From assembly GCF_004337695.1 (NCBI RefSeq), contig NZ_SJXJ01000003.1:1-64000 (forward strand): 64,000 nucleotides of DNA, written 5' to 3'. Below the pieces are notes generated by a model. The model worked only from the letters and a program-made list of their open reading frames with translations. It was not told where the DNA came from and did no database searches. Made by a program: the position numbers and the translations under genes. This stretch comes from Tenacibaculum sp. M341 (lineage in GTDB: Bacteria > Bacteroidota > Bacteroidia > Flavobacteriales > Flavobacteriaceae). This document shows, in pieces, positions 1 to 10,352 of this stretch. The stretch's first letter is position 1. Every line of letters starts with the position of its first letter.

Positions 1-218
1 AGTTGGACTGACCTCTAGTGTATCTGTTGTCTCGCCAGGGGCATTGCAGAGTAGCTACGTCGGGAAGGGATAAGCGCTGAAAGCATATAAGCGCGAAACC
101 CACCACAAGATGAGATTTCTTCAAAGGGTCGTTGAAGATGACAACGTTGATAGGCTATAAGTGTAAGTGCAGTAATGTATGTAGCTGAGTAGTACTAATA
201 ACCCATAGGCTTATGTAC
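1..218 (+). rRNA. 23S ribosomal RNA, 3' end (partial)
   Basis: The sequence matches domain VI and the 3' terminus of bacterial 23S rRNA, including the sarcin/ricin-distal helices and the terminal 'tactaataaccc...aggctta' that pairs with the 5' end. The gene starts outside the window. The exact 3' end is inferred by comparison with the E. coli terminus (about 18 bases after 'tactaat'). A GC-rich hairpin follows at 224-244 and probably serves in processing. Confidence 0.93.
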
Positions 219-223
219 GGATC

Positions 224-244
224 TTCCCTCCCATGTGGAGGGAG
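224..244 (+). other. 23S-5S spacer hairpin (putative processing stem)
   Basis: Arms 224-231 and 237-244 pair over 8 positions, with one G-T pair, around a 5-base loop. It lies just after the mature 23S end in the 23S-5S spacer. There is no T-run, so processing is more likely than termination. The rest of the spacer to about 375 shows nothing recognisable and contains no tRNA. Confidence 0.45.
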
Positions 245-375
245 GACAACTCTTTAAACAGATGTAAGCAATCTTGAAACAATATCAAATCATTTTACCA
301 ATTATGTTAAAATATTAGCAGCTAAGCTGCGCTATAGGCAAAAGGCATACAGCTAAAAGTCAATAGCAACAACTT

Positions 376-481
376 AAGGTGATTATAGCAATGGGGCTCA
401 CCTCTTACCATTCCGAACAGAGAAGTTAAGCCCATTAGCGCCGATGGTACTGCCACTGGTGGGAGAGTAGGTCGTCGCCTT
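376..481 (+). rRNA. 5S ribosomal RNA
   Basis: The segment has the canonical 5S features: loop B/C sequence around 'ccattccgaacagagaagtt', the 'aagcccattagcgccgatgg' arm, and 'gggagagtaggtcgtcgcc' near the 3' end, which pairs with 'ggtgat' at the 5' end. It is downstream of the 23S gene in the same operon and is followed by an intrinsic terminator. Ends are accurate to a few bases. Confidence 0.93.
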
Positions 482-494
482 TCTTTATAACAAG

Positions 495-528
495 ACCGTT
501 CAATACATATTGAACGGTTTTTTGTTTT
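495..528 (+). terminator. rRNA operon intrinsic terminator
   Basis: A perfect 10-bp stem (495-504 with 509-518) has a 4-base loop and is followed by a T-rich tract. It ends the rRNA operon. Confidence 0.88.
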
Positions 529-623
529 TATAATAACTTCATTTTTTATAACTCACAACTTCGCAATAATACTTTATCAATAATTAATAGATAACATTTA
601 GCTAAAACTGCTATTTTTACTCC

Positions 624-1025
624 ATGGATAAAATAGAACACATAGGTATAGCAGTTAAAGATTTAGAGAAATCAAATAAGCTATTTGCTTCATTATTTGG
701 AGTACCACATTATAAAATCGAAGAAGTAGCCAGTGAAGGCGTTAAAACTTCTTTTTTTAAAACAGGACCTAATAAAATAGAATTACTTGAATCTACTAAA
801 CCAGATAGCCCAATAGCAAAGTTTATTGAAAAAAAAGGTGAAGGAATTCATCATATTGCTTTTGCTGTGAAAGACATTGTTAGTGAAATTGAAAGATTAA
901 AAGGAGAAGGTTTTACTATTCTTAATGAAGTACCCAAAAAAGGAGCAGACAATAAACTAGTAGCTTTTTTACATCCAAAAACTACAAATGGTGTTTTAAT
1001 TGAATTATGTCAAGAAATTGAATAA
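624..1025 (+). CDS. mce: Methylmalonyl-CoA epimerase (VOC family)
   Basis: This 133-aa protein is a glyoxalase/VOC-fold metalloenzyme. Family knowledge says it interconverts (R)- and (S)-methylmalonyl-CoA in the propionate/succinyl-CoA route. Two beta-alpha-beta modules are visible: 'EHIGIAVKDLE' (residues 5-15) and 'IHHIAFAVKDI' (75-85). The expected metal ligands are present as H6, H77 and E127 (in 'GVLIELCQ'), with a Gln/Glu position near E53. The length is typical. The ATG start gives a complete module 1. The gene stands alone between the rRNA terminator and a large secreted-protein gene; the mutase genes are not in the window. Confidence 0.9.
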   Translation: MDKIEHIGIAVKDLEKSNKLFASLFGVPHYKIEEVASEGVKTSFFKTGPNKIELLESTKPDSPIAKFIEKKGEGIHHIAFAVKDIVSEIERLKGEGFTILNEVPKKGADNKLVAFLHPKTTNGVLIELCQEIE

Positions 1026-1273
1026 TTTTTTAACTAGATTACTAATCATTAGTTAAACTTTTTAAACTTATAATTCTTGAATTTTCCTTTTTTTATCGAA
1101 AAAATAAATTAAGTATTCGTTTTTTTTATAAACATATTTTATTGTTAGTATTCTAAGTAAATGATTAACAGATTGCTATAAGGGTTAGAAAAAATATAAT
1201 TTTTATAGTGTTTTGCATTGAAAAATTCAATTTTTCACATTATTTTAGGTACTGAACAAAAACTTAATTACCG

Positions 1274-4200
1274 ATGAATCGAAAATTACCTTTAAGTAAG
1301 AAATTTTCTTACGCTCTAATGGTATCTGCTTTTTGTTTCACTGCAAATGCTCAGCAGTTGAAAACGCAAGCAGATTTAAAACAGATGAAAAAGAGCCAGG
1401 TTTACAAGAATCAAAAAATGTTTGATAGTAAAACTGGAGCAACTGATTCAAAAACACCTATAGAGCGTCAAGCAGATAACGCTGTTGAAAGAGCGAAGTA
1501 TGAATTTGAAAGATTAAGAGATCCTAAAACGAATCAAATTCCTTTAGGTATCAGAAAATCTGAAATGAATTTCTCTAGTAAAATTAAAGTTGAAAGCAAT
1601 AGTCCTGAAATTACAACTCAATCAAAAGGAGCTAATTTTTGGAACTATTACAACTGGAGAAATAGAGGTCCATATAATGTTGGTGGTAGAACAAGGGCTT
1701 TAGCAATAGACAGAACTAATGAGAATGTAATATTAGCAGGAGGTGTTTCTGGAGGATTATGGAGATCTAGAAACGGAGGAGAAACTTGGAGAAAAGTTAC
1801 AAGAAGCTTCCAGAGTCCAGGTATTACAACTATTGTACAGGATCCTAGAAAATATAGAGGATATATTTGGTATTATGCTTCTGGTGAGCGTCCTGGTAAC
1901 TCTGCTAGTGCAGGAGGAGCTTTCTATCAAGGAAGTGGAGTATATAAATCACAAGATGGTGGTAGAACTTGGGAATTATTAAGAGCTACTGCTAATGAAA
2001 ATGTAGGTACTTTTGAATCTGCTTTTGATTTAATTAACTCTATCGCAGTTAATCCTGCAAATGGTGATTTATATGTTGCTACATTTAACGGGTTATACAG
2101 ATCTCAAGATGGAGGTCGTTCTTTTGAAGAAGTATTAGCAGGAGGATTTGATAATACAGTAGAAGTTAGTATTACTCCATCGGGAAGAATTTATGCTACT
2201 ATTGATTCAGGAGGAGATCCTAATGCAGGTTTCTTTACATCTACAGACGGTGAAAACTGGACAAATATTACTCCAGAAAGTTTAGGAACAAACTATGGTA
2301 GAACTGTTATGGGAGTAGATCCAGCTAATGAAAACTTAGTTTATTTCTTATCTCAGTCAGCTGTAGGAGCTGGAGGAGCAGCTTTTTTACACAGATATAA
2401 TAATGAAACTGCTGAAGGAGAAGAAGCTTGGGCTAATTTATCTGCTAACTTACCTGTTACAATAGGTGGTAGAGTAGGAAACTTCAATCCACAGGGAGGA
2501 TATAATTTAGTAGTTAAAGTACATCCAGCAGACAGTAATATTGTTTTTGTAGGAGGTACTAATTTATACAGATCAACAGATGCTTTTGCAACACCAGTAG
2601 GACAAGAAAGTTGGGTTGCAGGATATTCTCCGTTAAATAATGTGAGTTTATACACGAATCAGCATCCAGATCAGCATGCATTAGTTTTTTATCCATCAAA
2701 CCCTAACAGAGCTTTATCTGGTAATGATGGAGGTGTGTATGTAACTGAAGATATTACAGCAACAAATGATGGTGTTGAGCCAGTTCAATGGGAATCTTTA
2801 AATAATGGTTATTTAACTACACAACCTTATCATGTTGCATTTGATCCAAATGGAACTGATGATAATCTTGTAGCAGGATTTCAAGATAATGGAACTTGGT
2901 TTACTAATTCATCTGATCCTAAAGCTATTTGGGAAGAAGATTTTGGAGGTGATGGTGCTTACAGTGCAATTGCAGATAATGGAAGAACTCGTTATGTATC
3001 TTCACAAAGAGGAAATGTTTTCCGTTTTAATTTTGATGAGAATGGGGAGTTTGAAGCTTTTACAAGTGTAAGACCTGCAGGTCCTACGGATTTTTCTTTT
3101 ATTAATCCATTTATCTTAGATCCTAATAATGATAACATCATGTATATGCCTATTGGAGGTAGAGTATGGAGAAATAGAAATTTAGATGAAATTCCTTTAT
3201 TCTCTAATGCACCAGCTACTACTAACTGGTCAAATATTTCAACTTCTCAAACTCCAGATGGTTCTAATGTAACTGCTTTAGACGTATCAACTTATCCTGT
3301 TGCAAATAGATTATACTACGGAACAAACTCAGGAGTAGTTTTAAGAATGGATAATGCAAATGTAGATGATCAACAAGCTGTTGATATTACATCTGGAAAA
3401 GGTTTACCTACTGGATTTGTAAACGATATTAACGTAGATCCATCTAATGCAGATCGTGTAATTGTTACTTTTTCTAACTACGGTATTCCTAGTTTATTCT
3501 TTACTCAAGATGGTGGTGAAACTTGGACTGATATCAGTGGTAACTTAGAAGAAAATGCTGATGGTACAGGTAATGGACCTTCAGTAAGAAGTACAGCTTT
3601 CTTAGGAGCTCAAGGAAGAACAAGATGGTCTCGTTCTCAAAGAATTTATGCAGCTACAAGTACTGGTTTATATTCTACTAGATACTTAAACGGACAAAAT
3701 ACAGTTTGGAGAAAAGAGAATAGAGTTTTTGGACAGGCTGTAACTGATGAAGTTGTAACAAGAAAAGATGGTTTAGTAGCAGTAGCTTCTCATGGTAATG
3801 GATTATTTAGTGCTCGTTTCCCACTTTTCCGTAAGTTACCTCAATTAACTTTAAGTACAGCTTTCTTATTAGATGATATAAAAGTAGGTATCAGTAGTGA
3901 AGATACTGTAATAGATGTTACAGGTTTATTCGTAAGTTCTGGAAATGCTGAGATTAATATTGAATTAACAAATTCTAATCCTGAGTTAGTAACAGCTACT
4001 TTAGAGAATAATATTTTAACTTTATCTTATGCTCCTGAAGCTATTGGAACAGCAGCCATTGGTTTAGTAGCTACTTCTGGAAACCAACAAGTTTCTGAAG
4101 GTTTTACTGTTAACGTAGCTGAGTTAGCTATTTATGAACAACAAAATCCTGTTGTAAGCTCTAGTCCATCTCAAAATTTCTTAGATTTTGGAGCAGTAGC

Positions 4201-4960
4201 TCAATCAGCAGATGATTTTACAGTACCAGCTGGTAATACTTGGAATATTAACAGAATTACAGCATTAGGATCAGGTTCTGGAGATGCTCCAATATATAAT
4301 AGTGCAACAGTTGTTATTTATGAGAATAATGAAGGGAATCCAGGAGAAGAAATCTACAATAGTGGAGATTTAGTACCTATTTCTGATGCAACAGATTCTA
4401 ATGTAAACTTATTATTACCTGAAGCATTAACTTTAGAAAGTGGTGATTACTGGATTTCAGTTTATGTAAATTTAGCATTTAATGGAGGTGGACAATGGTT
4501 CTGGTCTTCTGAAGATAATTCAATAGGACAAGTAACTCAATTTAGAGATCCTGTAAATCTTTTTGGAACAGGAGCAACAGATTGGACTTCTACTGAAATT
4601 ACTTTTGGAAGAGATCCAATAGATCAGTCTTTCCAAATTTTTGGAGATATTGTAGGAACTAACGTACAAGAGAATACACAAGAAGCTGCTTTAGTAACTT
4701 TAGAGTCAAATAGTGTTACTCCAATAGCATGGCCAAATCCATCTGTGGGATCATTTAATTTTGATTTAAAAATTATGAATACAGAAAAGCAGGTATCAAT
4801 GCAAATTTTTGATATGTCTGGTAAAGTTGTTCATGAGGAATCAAATATCAATACAAATAATAACTATGTATGGAATGCTTCTCGCATGGCAACTGGTTTT
4901 TATTTTGTAAATGTAAAAGGAGATAAAACTACTAAGCGTTTCAAAATTTTAAAGAAATAA
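1274..4960 (+). CDS. Large secreted Asp-box (sortilin/VPS10-like) protein with T9SS sorting domain
   Basis: This 1228-aa protein has a signal peptide (residues 1-26, ending 'TANA'). A conserved N-terminal region of about 90 residues precedes a beta-propeller-like region of about 120-830 with repeated Asp-box/BNR motifs (S-x-D/N-G-G-x-T-W, e.g. 'SRNGGETW', 'SQDGGRTW', 'TQDGGETW'). Ig/cadherin-like and jelly-roll-like regions follow (about 840-1130). The last 80 residues form a type A T9SS sorting domain ('WPNPS' through 'RFKILKK'). It is therefore expected at the cell surface or in the medium. Similar proteins are annotated as VPS10 or glycosyl-hydrolase-like, but I see no catalytic residues and claim no substrate. 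A strong terminator follows. A tandem paralogue lies downstream. Confidence 0.88.
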   Translation: MNRKLPLSKKFSYALMVSAFCFTANAQQLKTQADLKQMKKSQVYKNQKMFDSKTGATDSKTPIERQADNAVERAKYEFERLRDPKTNQIPLGIRKSEMNFSSKIKVESNSPEITTQSKGANFWNYYNWRNRGPYNVGGRTRALAIDRTNENVILAGGVSGGLWRSRNGGETWRKVTRSFQSPGITTIVQDPRKYRGYIWYYASGERPGNSASAGGAFYQGSGVYKSQDGGRTWELLRATANENVGTFESAFDLINSIAVNPANGDLYVATFNGLYRSQDGGRSFEEVLAGGFDNTVEVSITPSGRIYATIDSGGDPNAGFFTSTDGENWTNITPESLGTNYGRTVMGVDPANENLVYFLSQSAVGAGGAAFLHRYNNETAEGEEAWANLSANLPVTIGGRVGNFNPQGGYNLVVKVHPADSNIVFVGGTNLYRSTDAFATPVGQESWVAGYSPLNNVSLYTNQHPDQHALVFYPSNPNRALSGNDGGVYVTEDITATNDGVEPVQWESLNNGYLTTQPYHVAFDPNGTDDNLVAGFQDNGTWFTNSSDPKAIWEEDFGGDGAYSAIADNGRTRYVSSQRGNVFRFNFDENGEFEAFTSVRPAGPTDFSFINPFILDPNNDNIMYMPIGGRVWRNRNLDEIPLFSNAPATTNWSNISTSQTPDGSNVTALDVSTYPVANRLYYGTNSGVVLRMDNANVDDQQAVDITSGKGLPTGFVNDINVDPSNADRVIVTFSNYGIPSLFFTQDGGETWTDISGNLEENADGTGNGPSVRSTAFLGAQGRTRWSRSQRIYAATSTGLYSTRYLNGQNTVWRKENRVFGQAVTDEVVTRKDGLVAVASHGNGLFSARFPLFRKLPQLTLSTAFLLDDIKVGISSEDTVIDVTGLFVSSGNAEINIELTNSNPELVTATLENNILTLSYAPEAIGTAAIGLVATSGNQQVSEGFTVNVAELAIYEQQNPVVSSSPSQNFLDFGAVAQSADDFTVPAGNTWNINRITALGSGSGDAPIYNSATVVIYENNEGNPGEEIYNSGDLVPISDATDSNVNLLLPEALTLESGDYWISVYVNLAFNGGGQWFWSSEDNSIGQVTQFRDPVNLFGTGATDWTSTEITFGRDPIDQSFQIFGDIVGTNVQENTQEAALVTLESNSVTPIAWPNPSVGSFNFDLKIMNTEKQVSMQIFDMSGKVVHEESNINTNNNYVWNASRMATGFYFVNVKGDKTTKRFKILKK

Positions 4961-4995
4961 TTTAAGATAAAAGCTTAGTTTTTAGATATATTATA

Positions 4996-5031
4996 AATCG
5001 AGATTGTTTTTAGCAATCTCGATTTTTTTTG
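4996..5031 (+). terminator. Intrinsic terminator after the first Asp-box gene
   Basis: A perfect 11-bp stem (4996-5006 with 5014-5024) is followed by a run of T. It separates the two tandem paralogues, so the second has its own transcription start. Confidence 0.9.
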
Positions 5032-5153
5032 TTTTTATAGATTTGTTATATTTTTAATGTTTTAACTATTGTATTGAGCTTTTAATAATAGTTGTAAGGA
5101 TTACGTTGCATATAATTCTAATTTTAGCGCATTAATTAAAACCTTATTAATAA

Positions 5154-8100
5154 ATGTATCTAAAAATACCCTTCGGGAAGCAATTTACTTGCTTCATGAT
5201 GCTGTCTGCATTGTGTTTAACTTCAAATGCACAAAAACTACAAAAACAAGCAGATTTAAAAAAACTCAAAAAAAGCCAGGTTTACAAAAATCAAAAGATG
5301 TTTGATAGTAAAACTGGATCTACAAATGCTAAAACACCTATACAAAGGCAAGCTGACAATGCTATTGAAAGAGCAAAGTATGAATTTGAAAGATTAAAAA
5401 ATCCAAACACTAATGAAATACCATTAGGTATAAGAGAATCAGAGGTTAAGTTCTCTACAGGAATTGAAATAAACAATGAATCTCTTATCTCATCAAGATC
5501 AAGTCAAAGATCATCATCAGGATTTTATTATAATTGGAGAAACAGAGGCCCATTTAATGTTGGTGGTAGAACACGAGCATTAGCAATTGACAGAAATAAT
5601 GAAAATGTAATATTAGCAGGTGGAGTTTCTGGTGGATTATGGAGAACAGAAAATGGAGGTCAAACTTGGAGAAAAGTGACGAGAAATTTTCAAGATCCAA
5701 GTATTACTACCATTATTCAAGACCCAAGACCAAATAAAAGCTTTACTTGGTACTATGCTTCTGGTGAACGATTTGGTAGTGCTGGAGCTGGTGGTGCTTT
5801 ATACCAAGGTAGTGGAGTTTATAAATCTCAAGACGGAGGACGTACTTGGGAATCTTTAAGAGCAACCACAAATGCCAATGTTGGAGGCTTTGAATCAGGT
5901 TTTGATTTGATTAATTCAATAGCCATAAATCCAACAAATGGAGATTTATATGTTGCAACTTTTGATGGTTTGTATAGATCACAAGATGGGGGTAATTCAT
6001 TTGGACAAGTTTTCGATGGAGGATTCGATAATTTCACTGAGGTTAGTATTACATCAACAGGAGTAATTTATATGACTGTAAGTTCTCGTTTATCTGCTGG
6101 AGAAAATCCAGGTTTCTTTACTTCAACAGATGGAGAAAACTGGACAAATATAACTCCACAAGCCTTATTAAACTTAGCAGCTTCAGGTTATGGAAGAACC
6201 GTTATGGGAATTGATCCTTCTGATGAAGATATAGTGTATTTCTTAACTCAATTTGATTTTAATGATGTAGAACTCTCTATTTTGCATAGGTTTAATGCTA
6301 ATCCTGAAGGGAATGAAGAGATTTGGACAGAGTTAACGGATAATTTACCAACAGATATTGGTTGAGATGTAGGAGACTTAAACCCACAAGGAGGATATAA
6401 TTTATTGGAAAAAGTACACCCAACAGATAGCAATATTGTTTTTGTAGGAGGTACAAATTTATACAGATCAACAGATGCTTTTGCAACACAAGCTGGACAA
6501 GAAAGTTGGGTTGCTGGTTATTCTCCATTAAATGATATTTCATTATATACAGATCAACACCCAGATCAACATGCACTTGTTTTTTATCCATCAAACCCTA
6601 ACAGAGCTTTATCAGGAAATGATGGAGGAGTTTTTATAACTGAGGATATTACAGCTACTAATGAAGAAATCGAACCAGTGGAATGGGACTCTTTAAATAA
6701 TGGATACTTAACAACTCAGCCTTATCATGTTGCTTTTAATCCAGAGGGAACTGATGATAATTTAGTAGCAGGTTTTCAAGATAATGGTACATGGTTTACA
6801 AATTCTTCAGATCCTACAGCTGCTTGGGTAGAGGATTTTGGTGGAGATGGAGCATATAGTGCCATTACTGATAATGGTAGAACTCGTTATGTTTCTTCTC
6901 AAAGAGGAAATATTTTCAGGTTTAATTTTGATGAAAATGGAGGTTTTGAATCATTTACAGTAGTTAGACCAGAAGGACCAGGTAATAGAGATTTTTCATT
7001 TGTGAATCCTTTTATTTTAGATCCAATAAATGATAATATTATGTATATGCCTATTCAGGGAAGAATTTGGAGAAACAGAAATTTAGATGAAATTCCATTA
7101 TTCTTAAGAGGTCGTGCTAGTGAAAATTGGACAAATATTGCAAGTTCACAAACTCCTGATAATTCTACCATTACTTCATTAGGTATTTCAAAATATCCAG
7201 TAGCTAATAGATTATATTATGGTACAAATTCGGGTATGGTGCTTAGAATGGATAATGCAAATATTGATAATCAAGAAATAGTAGATATAACAACAGGTAA
7301 AGGATTACCTAATGGTTTTGTAAATGATATAAATGTAGACCTGTCAAATGCAGATAGAGTAATTATAACTTTACCTAACTATGGAATACCTAGTTTGTTT
7401 TTTACAAATGATGGAGGAGAAACTTGGACAGATATTAGTGGTAATTTAGAAGAGAATAGAGACGGTACAGGAAATGGTCCATCAGTAAGAAGTACTGCTT
7501 TTTTTGGTCCTGAAGGAAGAAATAGATGGTCACGTTCTCAAAAGATTTATGAAGCAACTAGTACAGGTTTGTTTGTAACAAGTTATTTAAACGGTCAAAA
7601 CACGGTTTGGAGAAAAGAAAACAATAGAATTGGAACAGCTGTTACTGATGAAGTTGTAACAAGAAACGATGGTTTAGTAGCAGTAGCTGCTCATGGAAAT
7701 GGTTTGTTTAGTGCACGTTTTCCTGTAACTGGAGAATTTCCAGATGCTAGTTTAAGTACTAATTTTTTATTAGATGATATTGAGTTACCAGCGAATAGTG
7801 AGGATACTGTAATTGATGTAACTGATTTATTTGTTCATTCTAATAATGAAGCTATAGCTATTGAATTAACAAATTCTAATCCAGAATTGGTTACTGCTAC
7901 TTTAGTAGAAAACACGCTAAGATTATCATATGCACAAGATAGTATGGGAAGTGCTTCTATAGCATTAATAGCAACTGCGGGTAATGAACAAGTTTCTGAA
8001 GGGTTTACGGTAACTATAGCTGAATTGCCAATTTATGCGCAATCTAATGCAGCTATTTCTAACGTACCATCACAAAATTTTACGGATTTTAATGGTATTG

Positions 8101-8855
8101 CTCAGTCTGCTGATGATTTTGTTGTGCCAGAAGGAAATTCATGGAATATCAATAGATTAGTAGCTTTTGGTATCGGTAGTTCTGATTTTTATAACAATGC
8201 AACTGTAGTTGTTTATAATGATAACGATGGAGTACCAGGAGAAGAAATATATAATAGCGGTGAGTTGGTACCTGTTTCTGATGTAGCAGATGCAAATTTA
8301 AATATAGAATTACCAGAAGCTTTATCTTTAGAAAGTGGTAATTATTGGGTTTCTGTATATGCTAATTTAGCTTTTAATGGAGGATGACAATGGTTTTGGA
8401 GCTCAGAAGCAAATACTGTAGGAGGTGTAACTCAGTTTAGAGATCAAGAAAATCTTTTTCGTATTGGAGCAGTTGATTGGACAGCGACTAATGTAGCATT
8501 AGGTAGAGCACCTATAGATCAGTCTTTCCAACTTTTTGGAGATATTGTTAATGATAATGGCGATGCCAATACAAACGAAGCAGCTCCACTAACAACTTTA
8601 GATACTAAATTTAATTCACTGGCATGGCCAAATCCATCAAATAACTCGTTTAACTTTGATTTAAGAATTATGAATTCTGAGAAAGAAGTATCTATGAAAA
8701 TTTTTGATATGGCAGGAAAGATAGTTTACAAAGTTTCGGATATAGATACAAAAAACAATCATGTATGGGATGCTTCTCGTATGTCAACAGGTTTTTATTT
8801 TGTAAGTTTAGAAGGGAATAAAACAACGAAACGATTTAAAATTATAAAAAAATAA
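5154..8855 (+). pseudogene. Tandem paralogue of the Asp-box T9SS protein, interrupted by two in-frame TGA codons
   Basis: One reading frame runs from ATG 5154 to TAA 8855 with no frameshift, broken only by TGA at 6363-6365 and 8385-8387. It aligns over its whole length with the upstream 1228-aa protein: signal peptide ending 'TSNA', Asp-box motifs, and a C-terminal T9SS sorting domain (last 61 residues after the second TGA region). The first TGA sits where the paralogue has Arg AGA in 'IGGRVG'. The second sits where it has Gly in 'NGGGQW'. Each is explained by one substitution. Without readthrough the product would stop after 403 residues and lose the sorting domain. The many synonymous differences elsewhere suggest long purifying selection, so the lesions look recent. 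Sequencing error or recoding are alternatives. Confidence 0.8.
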
Positions 8856-8885
8856 ACAGTCTTTATTTTTTTAATGTAATATATT

Positions 8886-8922
8886 GTCGAGGTTATTTTG
8901 AGAAAAATAATCTCGACTTTTA
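8886..8922 (+). terminator. Intrinsic terminator after the interrupted paralogue
   Basis: Arms 8886-8899 and 8904-8917 form a 14-bp stem with one mismatch or G-T pair and a 4-base loop, followed by 'ttttaaatt'. A longer reading of the next gene from TTG 8898 would lie inside this hairpin, which argues for its downstream ATG. Confidence 0.8.
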
Positions 8923-8936
8923 AATTAATTAGACTC

Positions 8937-9371
8937 ATGAAAATAAATTCAATTGTATTAGTAATATTGCTTGCTTTTTTTGCAGCTTGTAAAACAACAG
9001 TAGTCTCTCAAGAAAAAAAAATGAAAAGGAAAAAACCAAAATATGAAGATTTAGTTGGTAGAAGTGCTGTACAAAACAATATTTCGCCCAATACAATTCA
9101 AATGGAAGGAATTATTACCAAAAATATATCAGCTCAAACTATTTGTGAGAGAAAATATGAAAAAGTAATAGAGATACAAGTAACTAAAGTATTACAGTCT
9201 GGTGCAGGTATTACTAATTTTCCGCTAAGTAATAAAAAGTACTTTTTTGTAATTAATAAAGTTGCTAATGATAAAATGATTACAAAATCTAAGAAAGTAT
9301 CTCTTACAGTAAAAGAAGGACTTTGTCAAAAAGGAGGTGAATCTGTGTATGAAATATTAAAAATAAATTAA
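8937..9371 (+). CDS. Small predicted lipoprotein, unknown function
   Basis: The product has 144 aa from ATG 8937. That start gives a clean lipoprotein signal, 'INSIVLVILLAFFAACK', with the lipobox Cys at residue 18. An in-frame TTG 39 bases upstream falls within the preceding terminator and is rejected. The mature part has a basic 'KKMKRKKPK' segment, then a beta-rich region with two Cys ('QTICERKYEK' and 'EGLCQKGG') that could form a disulfide or bind a ligand. I do not recognise the family. It converges with cvpA, the two stop codons being one base apart. Confidence 0.7.
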   Translation: MKINSIVLVILLAFFAACKTTVVSQEKKMKRKKPKYEDLVGRSAVQNNISPNTIQMEGIITKNISAQTICERKYEKVIEIQVTKVLQSGAGITNFPLSNKKYFFVINKVANDKMITKSKKVSLTVKEGLCQKGGESVYEILKIN

Positions 9372-9372
9372 A

Positions 9373-9900
9373 TTATTCAGTTTTTTCTTCCTGCGGCTCA
9401 GTTACAGTTTTTGGTTCTTCATCTTTAATAATAGAAGGAAAAATCATTGGAGCTATTTTTTTAACAGGCTTGTATAAAATTGATTCGTTTAAGCTTTCTT
9501 GTTTTACAAAAGGAATTGTATCATTCATTTTTCCGAAGAAAATAAAAACAACACTTAAAATTAACCCTATTTTTAAAGCTCCAAAAACACCACCTAATAT
9601 TTTATTTAAAATACCTAATGAAGCAAAATCTGCTATTTTAGTTAGTATTTTACCCATTAAAGCTATGGCTAGTATAATTACAACAAAAGTACCAGCAAAA
9701 GCAACCAAGCTAATGTACTTTTCATCCCAATCTAAACTATCTTTTAGCCAATCTCCTAAAAAATAAGAAAAATGAATTGCACCATAAACACCAGCAACTA
9801 AAGCTACAAGAGATGCAACTTCAACAAATAACCCTTTCATTAGTCCACGTACAAAACCAAATAGTAATAAAGCAGCAATAATAATATCAAAAGTATTCAT
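9373..9900 (-). CDS. CvpA family membrane protein
   Basis: This 175-aa integral membrane protein has about four TM segments. It begins 'MNTFDIIIAALLLFGFVRGL', the usual CvpA N-terminus with the 'G-x-x-x-G-L' turn, and ends in a hydrophilic Glu/Lys-rich tail. The family is linked to colicin V production and envelope/purine-related phenotypes in other bacteria; its biochemical role is unclear. The ATG at 9898-9900 matches family N-termini better than a 27-residue longer reading from upstream. A TATATTTG element on this strand (9945-9952) is a plausible promoter, divergent from the next gene. Confidence 0.85.
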   Translation of the reverse strand: MNTFDIIIAALLLFGFVRGLMKGLFVEVASLVALVAGVYGAIHFSYFLGDWLKDSLDWDEKYISLVAFAGTFVVIILAIALMGKILTKIADFASLGILNKILGGVFGALKIGLILSVVFIFFGKMNDTIPFVKQESLNESILYKPVKKIAPMIFPSIIKDEEPKTVTEPQEEKTE

Positions 9901-9944
9901 TCGTTTTATTTTAATAATGTTTCGTACGATTGTACAATAAGTAA

Positions 9945-9952
9945 CAAATATA
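9945..9952 (-). promoter_or_regulatory. Putative -7 element for cvpA
   Basis: On the minus strand this reads TATATTTG, matching the Bacteroidetes -7 consensus TAnnTTTG, about 45 bases before the cvpA ATG. I see no convincing -33 TTG. Confidence 0.4.
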
Positions 9953-9965
9953 AGTATCTCGTTTG

Positions 9966-9973
9966 TATCTTTG
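9966..9973 (+). promoter_or_regulatory. Putative -7 element for the 118-aa conserved protein
   Basis: TATCTTTG matches TAnnTTTG and lies 19 bases before ATG 9993. It also argues against a longer CDS starting at 9963, which would overlap the promoter. Confidence 0.45.
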
Positions 9974-9992
9974 CGAATCAAATAAAAAACAG

Positions 9993-10349
9993 ATGGAAAA
10001 AGTTACCAACCTAAAGGAAAAATGGACTTTTTTAGTAAACTCTTTATCAAAGGATTTTGCTGATGGAGATGAATTGAATTTAGATGGAATTATTTATTTA
10101 ATAGGTGTACAAGAATTAGGGCAAGGGCAGCGCAAGTTTAAGAAAGATGAAAAAGTTAACTTAATGCACATAGCTATTTGTAAGTTATTAGAACCTTATG
10201 GGTATTATGAGTTTGATTTTTTTGATGAAGATGGATGGCCGCATTATAAATCACTAACAGAATTACCAAGTTTGAAGCCAGGTGAACAAACTGTATTAAT
10301 GAAAGAGGCTATTGTTAATTATTTTGAAGCTATTGATTTTTTTAAATAG
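9993..10349 (+). CDS. Conserved flavobacterial protein of unknown function
   Basis: The product has 118 aa, is cytosolic, and has no signal peptide or TM segment. The motifs 'LNLDGIIYLIGVQELGQG' and 'YGYYEFDFFDEDGWPHY' look strongly conserved; I have the impression of close homologues across Flavobacteriia but cannot run a search. The ATG at 9993 is preferred because the 10 codons upstream overlap a promoter element. It is followed 3 bases later by a secreted-protein gene, so the two are probably co-transcribed. No function can be assigned. Confidence 0.75.
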   Translation: MEKVTNLKEKWTFLVNSLSKDFADGDELNLDGIIYLIGVQELGQGQRKFKKDEKVNLMHIAICKLLEPYGYYEFDFFDEDGWPHYKSLTELPSLKPGEQTVLMKEAIVNYFEAIDFFK

Positions 10350-10352
10350 AAA

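Noticed and set aside
8898-8936. Longer start for the 8937 lipoprotein gene
   Set aside because: It lies in the preceding terminator; the later ATG gives a clean lipoprotein signal.
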